Assembly (NCBI GenBank): GCA_002482965.1
Contig: DLGZ01000055.1
Coordinates: 25,357 to 79,552 of the forward strand
Direction: 5' to 3'
Length of the DNA: 54,196 bases
From: Verrucomicrobiaceae bacterium UBA7681
Lineage (GTDB): Bacteria > Verrucomicrobiota > Verrucomicrobiia > Verrucomicrobiales > Verrucomicrobiaceae
The notes beneath the pieces are model-generated. The model was given only the letters and a program-made list of their open reading frames with translations, was not told where the DNA came from and searched no databases. Positions 17,178 through 26,018 of the stretch are shown piece after piece. Numbering within the stretch: the stretch's first letter is position 1; every line of letters begins with the position of its first letter. The position numbers and the translations under genes were made by a program.

Positions 17178-19903
17178 GGCTTTGCCTCCTTGGAAGTTGA
17201 AGTCTCCAGCACGGCGTCTTCGCCGTAGAATTTTCTCACGGCTTCGCGATAGCGTTCGGGGACGTCGCGCAGGGAGATCTGGCGCTTGGCGGCGGCGCGT
17301 GGGGTCTCGGTGGTGATGGTGTCGGCGTGCTGGGGTGTGATGAGCGGTTTGCCCTGGCCGCTTTTGCCACGGGAATTGTGCTGGCCTCGCATGGAGCTGT
17401 CACCGCTGAAGGCCATGCGGTCAGGGCCGTAGACGGGTGCGTTCAGCATGGGGTCGCCTTCGGTGCTGAAGCCGTCACCGGCATCGCCGTCGCCGCCGCT
17501 GGTGCCCGGCCCTGGTTTGTCCCCTGGCATCCTGCCACGGCGTTTGCACATGCCTGCGAGCATTTCGGCGAGGGTCTGGGACATGCCCTCTTTCGTCATG
17601 AAATGGATGCCGCCGCTCTTGCAGGTTTTGCAGAGCTTGTTGTCGCTGTTCATGAGGGTGTCCATGCCCACGAGTGCGAGCTGTGAATTCACGAAGGTGT
17701 TCGGCGTGTTGTCTCTTTTCGCCTGCTGCATGGCGGTTTCCATGCTGCGCTGGATGCCTGCGCTGTCGGCGGCGTTGGCGAAATCGAGCGCTTCTTTTTT
17801 CAGCTCGGCTTCGCTGTCGGGCAGTGCCTCGGCGGCGGCGCGGAGTTCGGGCAGCCACTCCTTCCAGCGGTCCAGCACGGCCTGCTGCTGGCGCGAGAGG
17901 CTGTCCAGCTTTGCGGCGTTGCGCATGTCTCCGAGCATGATCTCGCGGGCGAGTTCTTCGAGCTGCTGGGTGAGGCGCTGCTGCTGCGCGTGCATGGCCT
18001 TGAATTCGGCCGACATCTCCAGCACGCGGCCGATCTCAGCGAACTGCTTGCCCTTCTCCTTGAGTGCTTGCGTGCTCTTGGCGGCTTCGCCGAGTTCCTG
18101 CTTCATCTTTTCCATTTCTTCCTTGGAGGCGGTGGCAACCTGCTGCTGCATGCCTTTCATCATCTGCGCGATTTTTTGCGCTTCGGTGGCGACCTGCTTC
18201 TCGGCATCAAACGCCTGGAAGTCTTTGGCCATGGCTTCGGCGAGTTGCTGCGCCTGCTGCATGGCCTGCTGGGCGGCGGCGGGGTCGCCTTTTTCCAGGG
18301 CTTCGCGCACCTGCTCCACGGCTTCATTCAAAGCACTGAAGCGCGCTTGGAATTCCTCAAGGGTGGTGCGGGCGCGCATGAGATCGGCGTAGTCTGCGGT
18401 GCTGATGATTTGGATGCGGCCCACGCTGGAACTGGCGATGCCCATCAGGGAAGGATTGTGATCATGCGCTTCGGCGTGGAGTTCCAGTGTTTGCCCTGGC
18501 TCGACGCCGAGCTTCTTCATTTCGAGCTTTTCATCGAGAGCGAAGACCTGCTCTGCGGCGTCATCGGTGAGGCGGCGGCCACGGTCGCGGAAGCCGCTGA
18601 GTTTGCGCACGAGATCAATGCGCGCGAGACCTAGATCGTCCTCCACTTCCATCTTCAGCGGCACTTCGCTTTCAGGGGTGGCTAGAGTGACGCCTGCGGG
18701 GGATTCCAGCGAGACGACGGGCGGATTGTCGGGCAGCATCTTTTGCTCAAGCTCGACGGGAGCGGCGGAACTCGCGCCGGTGATGTCCTTCAAATCAAGC
18801 CGCACGAGGCAGGCGGATTTCACCTTCCAGCGCAGGGTTACTTCACGGCCACCGCTGGCGCGGGCAACGATGGTTTCCGGTTTGTCGCGGCTGAGGCTGC
18901 GGGGTGGAGTCAATGTGACTTCGCCACCGCTGAGGGGTCGGTTGCTGGAGATCCGCGCTTCGATTTCCGAGCCTGCGAGCGCTACGAGTTCGGAGGTGCC
19001 GAGCGCGAATTCGCGTGCAGGGCGTCTTGAGTAAGGTGGTGGGATAATTTTGAGCATCACGCTCTCCACGCGCGGCTGGCGCATGACATCCACCGTGAGC
19101 CAGGGGCTGCGTGCGGCACCGGCGGCGAAGGCGATCTGTACCGGCTGTGTCACGCGCTGGAGGCGCTGGCCGAAGCGACCGCCGCCCATGGCAAAGGCGC
19201 CTGCGGTGTTGATCGGGGCGGAGACGTCTTCGCGGGTGAGCAGCACCACGCCTTCAGGCACGGCTCCGCCGGTGACCTTCACTTCCAACTCGGCATCGGA
19301 GCCATAGACCACCTTGGGAAAGGCAGGAGTCACCTCAAACTGCAGCGGTGAGTAGGGCGGCACATCGGCATAGGGATGCAGCAGACGTGCGGCGATGGTT
19401 TTCACGGCAGCGCCGTTGAGAAGACATAAGCCAGCGAATAGGAAGAGAACGGTGAGGGTGAACCCGAGGGCACGCCGCAGGGAGTGCCAGGGCAGCGTGG
19501 CGGGAAACCGCAAGGCGGTGAGTTCCTTAGAGCCTTGCCAGAGGGCTTTGTCGATCAAGAACTGTCGCAGTGGGGTTGACTCGGCTGGCTGCTGGGAAAC
19601 TTCCAGGGCGGTCGTGATGGGGCGGCGTTCGCTGAGGGTGGCGTCGGCATGCGCGGCGGCGCTGGCGCGGTTCAGTTTGAGCAGCGGCAGCAGGAAATTC
19701 AGCGCGAGCAGGACGAGCACGCTGCACCAGCCCATGAAGACCACGGGGCGTGCGGCATCGCTGAGCGGTGCCACGAAATCGAAGACACCGAGCAGCATCA
19801 AAACTAGCCAGCCCATGGCCAGCGTCATCAACACGGCGACCAGCAACAGGCCCTGCCGCCAGCGGGTGGCGAAGCGTGAGAGCGCGGAGTGGAAGGTGTT
19901 CAT
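17174..19903 (-). CDS. DUF4175-like membrane coiled-coil protein (909 aa)
   Basis: Three N-terminal membrane segments (about residues 19-41, 51-75 and 142-168) are followed by beta-rich extracytoplasmic domains and a long Gln/Ala/Glu-rich coiled coil (about 500-700: EQVREALEKGDPAAAQQAMQ, MKGMQQQVATASKEEME and similar). The C-terminal 180 residues contain LCKTCKSGG, MCKRRGR and a Gly/Asp-rich low-complexity stretch. This matches DUF4175-type proteins encoded with MoxR/VWA genes. It probably forms an extended envelope scaffold; biochemical function is not established. It lies 12 bp after the second VWA gene and overlaps the DUF4159 start by four bases. Confidence 0.75.
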   Translation of the reverse strand: MNTFHSALSRFATRWRQGLLLVAVLMTLAMGWLVLMLLGVFDFVAPLSDAARPVVFMGWCSVLVLLALNFLLPLLKLNRASAAAHADATLSERRPITTALEVSQQPAESTPLRQFLIDKALWQGSKELTALRFPATLPWHSLRRALGFTLTVLFLFAGLCLLNGAAVKTIAARLLHPYADVPPYSPLQFEVTPAFPKVVYGSDAELEVKVTGGAVPEGVVLLTREDVSAPINTAGAFAMGGGRFGQRLQRVTQPVQIAFAAGAARSPWLTVDVMRQPRVESVMLKIIPPPYSRRPAREFALGTSELVALAGSEIEARISSNRPLSGGEVTLTPPRSLSRDKPETIVARASGGREVTLRWKVKSACLVRLDLKDITGASSAAPVELEQKMLPDNPPVVSLESPAGVTLATPESEVPLKMEVEDDLGLARIDLVRKLSGFRDRGRRLTDDAAEQVFALDEKLEMKKLGVEPGQTLELHAEAHDHNPSLMGIASSSVGRIQIISTADYADLMRARTTLEEFQARFSALNEAVEQVREALEKGDPAAAQQAMQQAQQLAEAMAKDFQAFDAEKQVATEAQKIAQMMKGMQQQVATASKEEMEKMKQELGEAAKSTQALKEKGKQFAEIGRVLEMSAEFKAMHAQQQRLTQQLEELAREIMLGDMRNAAKLDSLSRQQQAVLDRWKEWLPELRAAAEALPDSEAELKKEALDFANAADSAGIQRSMETAMQQAKRDNTPNTFVNSQLALVGMDTLMNSDNKLCKTCKSGGIHFMTKEGMSQTLAEMLAGMCKRRGRMPGDKPGPGTSGGDGDAGDGFSTEGDPMLNAPVYGPDRMAFSGDSSMRGQHNSRGKSGQGKPLITPQHADTITTETPRAAAKRQISLRDVPERYREAVRKFYGEDAVLETSTSKEAKP

Positions 19904-19915
19904 GGGAGGAAGAAA

Positions 19916-22114
19916 TTACAGGAGGCCAAGACGACGACGTGACCACCACTCAAAGGCGAGCAGGAGGACGAGCGGAATGAGCAGCCAGGACTGCGGCCAC
20001 AGCGGATGCCACACGGCCTGCGCGCGCTCCTGCACCTGATCCAACGGCGGGGTGAGGAGGAGTTTGGCAAGCTCGGCGGCCTGCGCGGGCTTCCAGACTT
20101 GGCCGCCGGTGGCGGTGGCCAGTTCGGTGAGGAAATCGGGATTGGCGGCGAGGGATTCCTGCTCGGTGGGCGGAGCGAGTACGGTGAGGACGGCTTCGGG
20201 ACCGGGCTTGTCGCCATTGAAGGCCTGCACGCGGTAGATGCCGGGGTTTTCAGGCTGGAGCAGCGCGGACCAAGAGCGGCGGCCTTCGGCATCGCTCTCG
20301 GCTTCACTGGCAGTGATGTCGGGGAGTGGTTTGCCTTCGTAAAAGACGCGCAGCTTGGGCTGCGGCACGTCCTTGCCACCGCGCCAGCCGATGCTGGCAC
20401 GCACGCCGCGCCCGAGTTTGACATTGGATTCACCGAGGCGCAGCGACAGCTCCTGGCCGGGCAAAAATTCGGCGTAGCTGGCGGTCCATTGCAGGAGCTG
20501 CGTCCAGAATTCTTCATACATGTTACCGAGCTTGCGGGCCTGCGGATCGAAGTCCCACTTCCATAAGCCGTCGGCGTTCAAGGCCACGACGACACCGCGA
20601 CCGAAGTGCCGCGCTGCGAGCAAGGGCACGCGCTCTTCGCGACCCACGGCGGGCTTGACGCCCATGGCCATGACTTGCGTGAAGGGCTTGAGCTTGGCAA
20701 TCGTCACGACATCGCTCAGCGGCGGGAGCTGACGCCAGAGGGGATCCTGCGCCTCGGGCAGGGCCTGACCGAAGAGGCCTGCGGCTTCGCCGACGCTGCC
20801 GGGTTCAAAGCGGAAGTCGCCGGTCATGGCGGTGCCCCATTCCACGGGCTCCAGCACTTCGAGAGCGGCGAGGCGGTCGGCGTAGGATTTGCCGCGTGCG
20901 AGCAGCAGCGCACCGCCGCGATCGCGCACGAAGCTTTTCAGCGCCTCGATGCGTTTGGCATCGAGAAAACCTTCCGCGCCTTTGCCGAGTACGACGAGGT
21001 CGATCTTGGCGAAATCTTCGGCGGTTTCGGGAAAAGTGGATTCACCGCTGACCACGGGCTCGGAGCTGCCGGCATCGACGCGGAAGTAGCGTTCGTCATT
21101 GAGGCGGTAGATGGCGCGCACGTCCATGAAGCCCTGTTCGCGCAGGAGTTGCGCGAGGAATTTGCTGTCCCAATACGGTGCGCCTTCGGCGATGAAAACG
21201 CGGGTGCGGCTGGTGAGCTCCTGCACGCGCAGATGGTCTTCGTTGTTGCGGGTGATGTCCTCCCCCTGCTGTGGTGCGACGATGACGCGGTAGTCGCCAC
21301 CGGCGAGTTTTGGCATTTCGAGGGTGATGTTTTTGCGTGCGCCGCTGTCGAGTTCGACATCGCGTTCGGCGTGCGTTTTGCCGCTGGCATCGACGAGCTG
21401 CACGCGGGGTTTGATGAGACCGAGGCCGCGATTTTCCAGGCTCACGCCGACGGTGACGGGCTTGCCGGGCAGGGCCATGACGAGGCGGCGGGTGGCATGC
21501 AGAATGAGATCGCGCCCGCCCCAGTCGCCACCGAGAGGTACGACGTGCAGCGGCACATGCGCGGCGCGGGCGCGGAGGATGAGCTCGGCGGCGGGGTCTT
21601 CGCGGGTTTGATGGCCGTCGCTGATGATGGTGATGCTGGCGAGCTTGCGACCGAGTCCGGAGGCACCGCTGAAGAGGGCATTGCCGCTGTGGACGATGGC
21701 GCTGGCCTGCCCCTCGGGTTTGAGGTCGGGTTTCAGCGCATCGCTTTCGAGGGCGTCGCTGAAGGAGAAGGCTTTGATCTGATCGCCACCGGCTTTCACG
21801 AGGGCCTGCGCGGTGGCGAGGCCTTCAGACCAGCGTGTGGTATCGCCTGCATCGCGCACGGCCATGGAGGCGCTGCGGTCGAGCAGGATGGCGTGGAGTT
21901 TCTCCTCCTTGTGCTCGGGCTGCTGCCATTCACCGGGATTGAGGAGGAGCAGGGCCAGTGCGGTGAAGGCGAAGACGCGCAGGGCGGTGCAGAGGCTGCG
22001 CATGCCACGGCCCAGGGTAATGCCGGAGCGCCAGGCCAGCCAGCCGCCGACCAGTGGGAGCGCCACGAGGGCGATCCAGGGCCAGGGTTCGGGAATGGCG
22101 GGTGCGAAGGTCAT
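19916..22114 (-). CDS. VWA-domain membrane protein (732 aa)
   Basis: Two N-terminal spans (about residues 12-30 and 42-60), a von Willebrand A domain with the MIDAS start LLDRSASM (D79-S81-S83), then a GATase-like region (RTRVFIAEGAPYWDSKFLAQLLREQG...VVLGKGAEGFLD) and a C-terminal membrane anchor (SWLLIPLVLLLAFEWW). This layout matches the 'VWA/glutamine amidotransferase-like' proteins of MoxR operons. The VWA domain probably binds a partner through a metal ion. It overlaps the upstream BatA-like gene by four bases. Confidence 0.85.
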   Translation of the reverse strand: MTFAPAIPEPWPWIALVALPLVGGWLAWRSGITLGRGMRSLCTALRVFAFTALALLLLNPGEWQQPEHKEEKLHAILLDRSASMAVRDAGDTTRWSEGLATAQALVKAGGDQIKAFSFSDALESDALKPDLKPEGQASAIVHSGNALFSGASGLGRKLASITIISDGHQTREDPAAELILRARAAHVPLHVVPLGGDWGGRDLILHATRRLVMALPGKPVTVGVSLENRGLGLIKPRVQLVDASGKTHAERDVELDSGARKNITLEMPKLAGGDYRVIVAPQQGEDITRNNEDHLRVQELTSRTRVFIAEGAPYWDSKFLAQLLREQGFMDVRAIYRLNDERYFRVDAGSSEPVVSGESTFPETAEDFAKIDLVVLGKGAEGFLDAKRIEALKSFVRDRGGALLLARGKSYADRLAALEVLEPVEWGTAMTGDFRFEPGSVGEAAGLFGQALPEAQDPLWRQLPPLSDVVTIAKLKPFTQVMAMGVKPAVGREERVPLLAARHFGRGVVVALNADGLWKWDFDPQARKLGNMYEEFWTQLLQWTASYAEFLPGQELSLRLGESNVKLGRGVRASIGWRGGKDVPQPKLRVFYEGKPLPDITASEAESDAEGRRSWSALLQPENPGIYRVQAFNGDKPGPEAVLTVLAPPTEQESLAANPDFLTELATATGGQVWKPAQAAELAKLLLTPPLDQVQERAQAVWHPLWPQSWLLIPLVLLLAFEWWSRRRLGLL

Positions 22115-24126
22115 GCGAGGGAGGGCTGGCGGATGGCGCTGCGGGCCACGAGGCTTTCAAGAATGAGAGCGGCCAATGCGATGGCGACGCACCAGGGCCA
22201 GAGCGGGAGGCCATCGCGCTGGGCGGCGAGAGCGGCGGCGGCGCTGAGGGTGAGAGACTGGCCCATGCCGAGTGAGGCGGGGTCGAGCGTGCGGAGATCG
22301 CTCTCGGCATCGGCGGGGAAATTCACGCTGGCGCGCTCCACGGGCTGGGCATCGAGCAGCCATTTGTAGTTACCGGGGGACAGCGCTTCGCGTGCGCGAA
22401 ACACAGCGGGAGACTGCGAGGCATCATGCACGAAGAGGTGCTCGGCTCCGACATCGTCCTGCAGGCGCACTTGGTCGGCGGCGACGGGCTGGCCGGGTTG
22501 CCAGAAGATGTTTTGGGGTGGTATGAACTGCCGCAGTGCCGCATGACCGCCGGATTCGCCGTATTGCAGGAGGAGTTCGCCGAGGAGCACGAGGAAGGAG
22601 GGCTGTTGGACGCGGTCGCTTTGGGCTTCATCGAGATCGATATTCCAGAGGACGAGCCAGCCTTTGCCTGCGCGCTGCACGGCGAGCGCGGGGATGCCGT
22701 CGGTGTAGCGCAGGAGGGTTTGCGCAGCGTCGGACGTGAGGTGAATGCGCCGCCAGAGGCTGCCGCCTGCGGGATCGCCAAACTCGCCGCTGCGGAAGGT
22801 CTGCCACAGGGGGTGGTCTTCCTGCGTGGTTTGCAGGGTCCAGGGTTTGTCCTTGTCGCGGTTGAGTTGTTCGGTGTGCAGCGCGGCTTCTTTGGCACCG
22901 GCATTCCAGAAGGCCATCCAGGCGCTGCCGTTCCAGTCTTCACCGGGCTGGCAGATGACGGTGGCTCCGCGCTCGGCGGCGGCGCGGAGTTCGGCGGCAC
23001 GCTCAGGCGCGGCGTGCACGGCCAGACGTACGTCGGGGTCTGGCGCGGTGCTTTTTATATCGAGCCAGCCGAGGGAGCCGAGCGCGCGCTGCCACAAAAG
23101 GGCTGAGGCATCCTGTGGTGGGGCTTCGATGGAGACACGCCAGTTTTCGCGAATCTCCACGGTGGCGAAGCGGCGATCATCGGCGGGAAAGGCGTCTTCG
23201 GGCAGTGATGCGGTGATGCCTTGCAGACCGGCGGCACCGCAGGGCACGCGGAACTCGGCCACCCCTTCCCCCCAGGCTGGCAGGGTGAGGGCGCGAGTCT
23301 GGCGCACTTCGGCGAAGGCGAGCTGCACGGAGGTTTTGGATTCGGTGCCGCTGAAGTTGCGCACGCGGCAGAGGATGCGTGCCTCCGTGCCGCTGACGGG
23401 ACGCTCGGGCTGCACGACGAGGCTGGTGAGGGCGGTGTTGGCGGCGGCGGTGGTCGCGACGGGGATGGTGAGGAGTTTCACATTCGGCGGAATGTTCAGC
23501 GTGGCCTGCTTCCAGGCGGTGCTTTGGAAATCGCTGATGAGGTAGAGCTCCTTCGCGCCTTCGCCGCGGCCGAGTTGCTCCATGGCGCTGCGCATGGCTT
23601 CGTTCACTTCGCCGGATTCCAGAGTGACTTGGGCGCGGCGGAGGGAGTCGCGCAGGGCGCTGACGTTGACGGCGGGATCGGGGAATTCGGCTTCGGGTTC
23701 GGCGTCCAGCCAGATGACATTGGCGAGGGTTTGCGAGCCTGCGCCCTTGAGCACGGACTCTGCCTGCGCGGTGGCGCGTGCGAAGCGTGACTGGCCCTGC
23801 TCGACGAAGCCCATGGAGGCGGAGCGGTCCACCACGAGGACGAGGGTTTTGCGCGCATTGGCGGCGGTGAGCTGCGGGCCGCTGAAGAGAAGAGGCTGGA
23901 GGAAGGCAGCGACGAGTGCCGCGACGATGAGGGTGCGCAGGAGGAGGAGCAGCCAGTCTTTGGGCTTGCGCAGGCGCGTGGTTTTGCGCTCGACCTGACG
24001 CAGCCATTGCAGCGAGGGGAATGGAAACTCACGCGGCTTGGCCTTCGCAAACAAATGCGCGAGCAGCGGCACCACGATGAGGGCCGTGGCGGCGAGCAGT
24101 GCGGGATTGAGCAGCGAGAGGTTCAT
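22111..24126 (-). CDS. BatA-like VWA membrane protein (671 aa)
   Basis: Starts MNLSLLNPALLAATALIVVPLLAHLFAK with the BatA N-terminal signature, including the FPSLQWLRQVERKTTRLRKPKDWLLLLLRTL segment that links two spans. The VWA MIDAS is VVDRSASMG (D100-S102-S104). Central beta-rich domains are followed by a C-terminal span (LWPWCVAIALAALILESLVA). Bat proteins belong to the Bacteroides aerotolerance-type system and partner with MoxR ATPases. It overlaps the DUF58 gene by four bases upstream and the second VWA gene by four bases downstream. Confidence 0.85.
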   Translation of the reverse strand: MNLSLLNPALLAATALIVVPLLAHLFAKAKPREFPFPSLQWLRQVERKTTRLRKPKDWLLLLLRTLIVAALVAAFLQPLLFSGPQLTAANARKTLVLVVDRSASMGFVEQGQSRFARATAQAESVLKGAGSQTLANVIWLDAEPEAEFPDPAVNVSALRDSLRRAQVTLESGEVNEAMRSAMEQLGRGEGAKELYLISDFQSTAWKQATLNIPPNVKLLTIPVATTAAANTALTSLVVQPERPVSGTEARILCRVRNFSGTESKTSVQLAFAEVRQTRALTLPAWGEGVAEFRVPCGAAGLQGITASLPEDAFPADDRRFATVEIRENWRVSIEAPPQDASALLWQRALGSLGWLDIKSTAPDPDVRLAVHAAPERAAELRAAAERGATVICQPGEDWNGSAWMAFWNAGAKEAALHTEQLNRDKDKPWTLQTTQEDHPLWQTFRSGEFGDPAGGSLWRRIHLTSDAAQTLLRYTDGIPALAVQRAGKGWLVLWNIDLDEAQSDRVQQPSFLVLLGELLLQYGESGGHAALRQFIPPQNIFWQPGQPVAADQVRLQDDVGAEHLFVHDASQSPAVFRAREALSPGNYKWLLDAQPVERASVNFPADAESDLRTLDPASLGMGQSLTLSAAAALAAQRDGLPLWPWCVAIALAALILESLVARSAIRQPSLA

Positions 24127-25010
24127 CCGTGGAGTTGGGTGAGGCGGTCCAGCAGCGCGAAATAACTTTCATCGGTGCGGGCGAGCATCCAGTCCACGCG
24201 ACGGCTGACGGCGAGCGAGCGGAGGGTCTGAATACGCTGGCGCACGGCCTCGCGGTAGCTCTCGCGCACCTGCTGGCTGTGGATGGTGAGCTTCTCGCCG
24301 GTTTCGAGATCGGTGAAGCGCGCGAGGCCGACCTCGCCGATGTCGAGTTCCATCGGCGTGAGGACTTGGAAGAGATGAATGCGGAAGCCGCGATGGATGT
24401 AGGGATTGAGCGCCTTGAACACAGCGGCGGGGTCTTCGTAGAAGTCGCTAAGAATGACGAGGGTGCCACGGCGGTTCAGCACGGGGAGGGAGCGCTCCAA
24501 AGCAGCGGCGAGGGAGGTCTGGCTGCCGGGCTTGTTGTTCTCCAAGGCGCTGAGGCACTGGTGCAAATGGGTGCGCGTGCCGCCCAGCGGGAAGGAGGCG
24601 CGGATGCGATCATCAAAGAGATGCAGGCTGAACTTGTCCGTCTGGCGCACGACGAGCCAGGCGAGGCAGGCGGCGAAGAAGGAGGCGTGATCGAGCTTGG
24701 TGACGCCGTCTGCGAGGGGGAAGCCCATGCTGGCGCTGCTGTCCACGAACAGGTGCATCTCCATGTTCGTCTCCTGCTCGAAGGTTTTCAGGAACACGCG
24801 GTCGGTGCGGGCAAAGACGCGCCAGTCTACGAGTTTGGGATCGTCGCCGGGGGTGTAGCCGCGATACTCGTGGAACTCGATGGAGGAACCGCGCTGCCGT
24901 GAACGATGCCTGCCGCTGAGCCAGCCTTCGACCATGAGACGTGCGGAGAGCTCGTAGTTTCTGAGCTTGCGTACGTCCTCGGGCTTGAGGTGTTTGAAGG
25001 TGCTGGCCAC
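24123..25010 (-). CDS. DUF58 domain protein (295 aa)
   Basis: Contains the DUF58 hallmark GDDPKLVDWRVFARTD (about residues 55-70), followed by a VWA-like segment with MIDAS VDSSASM (90-95). DUF58 proteins are consistently the immediate partners of MoxR ATPases and may act as the adaptor between the ATPase and membrane VWA proteins. No membrane spans are present, so this one is probably cytoplasmic. It follows MoxR by 12 bp and overlaps the BatA-like gene by four bases. Confidence 0.9.
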   Translation of the reverse strand: MASTFKHLKPEDVRKLRNYELSARLMVEGWLSGRHRSRQRGSSIEFHEYRGYTPGDDPKLVDWRVFARTDRVFLKTFEQETNMEMHLFVDSSASMGFPLADGVTKLDHASFFAACLAWLVVRQTDKFSLHLFDDRIRASFPLGGTRTHLHQCLSALENNKPGSQTSLAAALERSLPVLNRRGTLVILSDFYEDPAAVFKALNPYIHRGFRIHLFQVLTPMELDIGEVGLARFTDLETGEKLTIHSQQVRESYREAVRQRIQTLRSLAVSRRVDWMLARTDESYFALLDRLTQLHG

Positions 25011-25022
25011 GGTGATGTCAGA

Positions 25023-26006
25023 TCAAATTTTGCCGAGCAGATGGGTGATGATCTGCTCGACGGTGATGTTGTCGCCGGTGGCATTGTAGTTCGGGAGGAT
25101 GCGATGGCGCAGCACGGGAGCGGCGACGGCTTTGACTTCTTCGATGGAGGCGGCGGCCTGACCGCGCAGCAGGGCGAGGGCACGGGCAGCGCGCACGAGC
25201 GACTGCGAGGCACGCGGGCCTGCGCCCCAGGCGACGTAGTTTTTGATGAAGTCATCCGCGAGCTCGCCACCGGGACGGGAGCGATGCGTGAGCTGCAAAA
25301 TCGCCTGCGTGACGTGATCCGGCACGGGCACATCCACCACGGCCTCTTGCAGCGCCATGAGGCTGGCGGCATCGAGCACGGGCTCGACGCTGGCGCTGTG
25401 TTTGCCGGTGGTGCGGGCGAGGACTTCGGCCTCCTCTGCGAGCGTGGGGTAGTCGAGGCGGATCTCGAAGAAGAAGCGGTCGAGCTGCGCCTCGGGCAGC
25501 GGGTAGGTGCCTTCGTGCTCGATGGGATTCTGCGTGGCGAAGACGAGAAAGGGATCTGCGAGGGTGCGGGTCTGACCAGCGACGGTGACCTGCTTTTCCT
25601 GCATGGCTTCGAGCAGTGCGGCCTGCGTCTTGGGCGGGGTGCGGTTGATTTCATCCGCGAGGATCAAGTTCGCGAAGATGGGACCGGGGACGAAATTGAA
25701 GCTGCGGCCACCGCCGGGTGTCTCTTGCAGGACTTCGCTGCCGAGGATGTCGGTGGGCATCAAATCTGGCGTGAACTGGATGCGCTGGAATTTGAGGCCG
25801 AGGATTTTTCCCAGCGTCGAAACGAGCAGCGTCTTGGCGAGGCCGGGGACGCCGACCAGCAGGCAGTGGCCACGGCAGAGCAAGGCGGTAAGCATCTGCT
25901 CGACGACCGCATTCTGGCCGACGATGACACGGCCGGTTTCTTCGCGAATGCGGGCGACTTGCTTGAGCACGTGCTCCCAGGAGGGTTGTGGAACGGGTGG
26001 AGGCAT
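25023..26006 (-). CDS. MoxR family AAA+ ATPase (327 aa)
   Basis: Walker A is GVPGLAKT (residues 52-59) and Walker B is LILADE (114-119), followed by INRTPPKTQAALLEAMQE, the MoxR sensor/pore-region sequence. ATQNPIEHEGTYPLPEAQLDRF is the conserved sensor 1 and arginine-finger block. MoxR ATPases act as chaperone-like remodellers with VWA proteins in metal insertion or complex maturation. It is the second gene of the eight-gene operon, 12 bp after the secreted unknown protein. Confidence 0.95.
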   Translation of the reverse strand: MPPPVPQPSWEHVLKQVARIREETGRVIVGQNAVVEQMLTALLCRGHCLLVGVPGLAKTLLVSTLGKILGLKFQRIQFTPDLMPTDILGSEVLQETPGGGRSFNFVPGPIFANLILADEINRTPPKTQAALLEAMQEKQVTVAGQTRTLADPFLVFATQNPIEHEGTYPLPEAQLDRFFFEIRLDYPTLAEEAEVLARTTGKHSASVEPVLDAASLMALQEAVVDVPVPDHVTQAILQLTHRSRPGGELADDFIKNYVAWGAGPRASQSLVRAARALALLRGQAAASIEEVKAVAAPVLRHRILPNYNATGDNITVEQIITHLLGKI

Positions 26007-26018
26007 AGGATGAGGTGG

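Noticed and set aside
20606..22369. Long plus-strand frame antisense to the VWA genes
   Set aside because: It is a GC-skew shadow: the opposite strand holds the MIDAS motifs and membrane spans.
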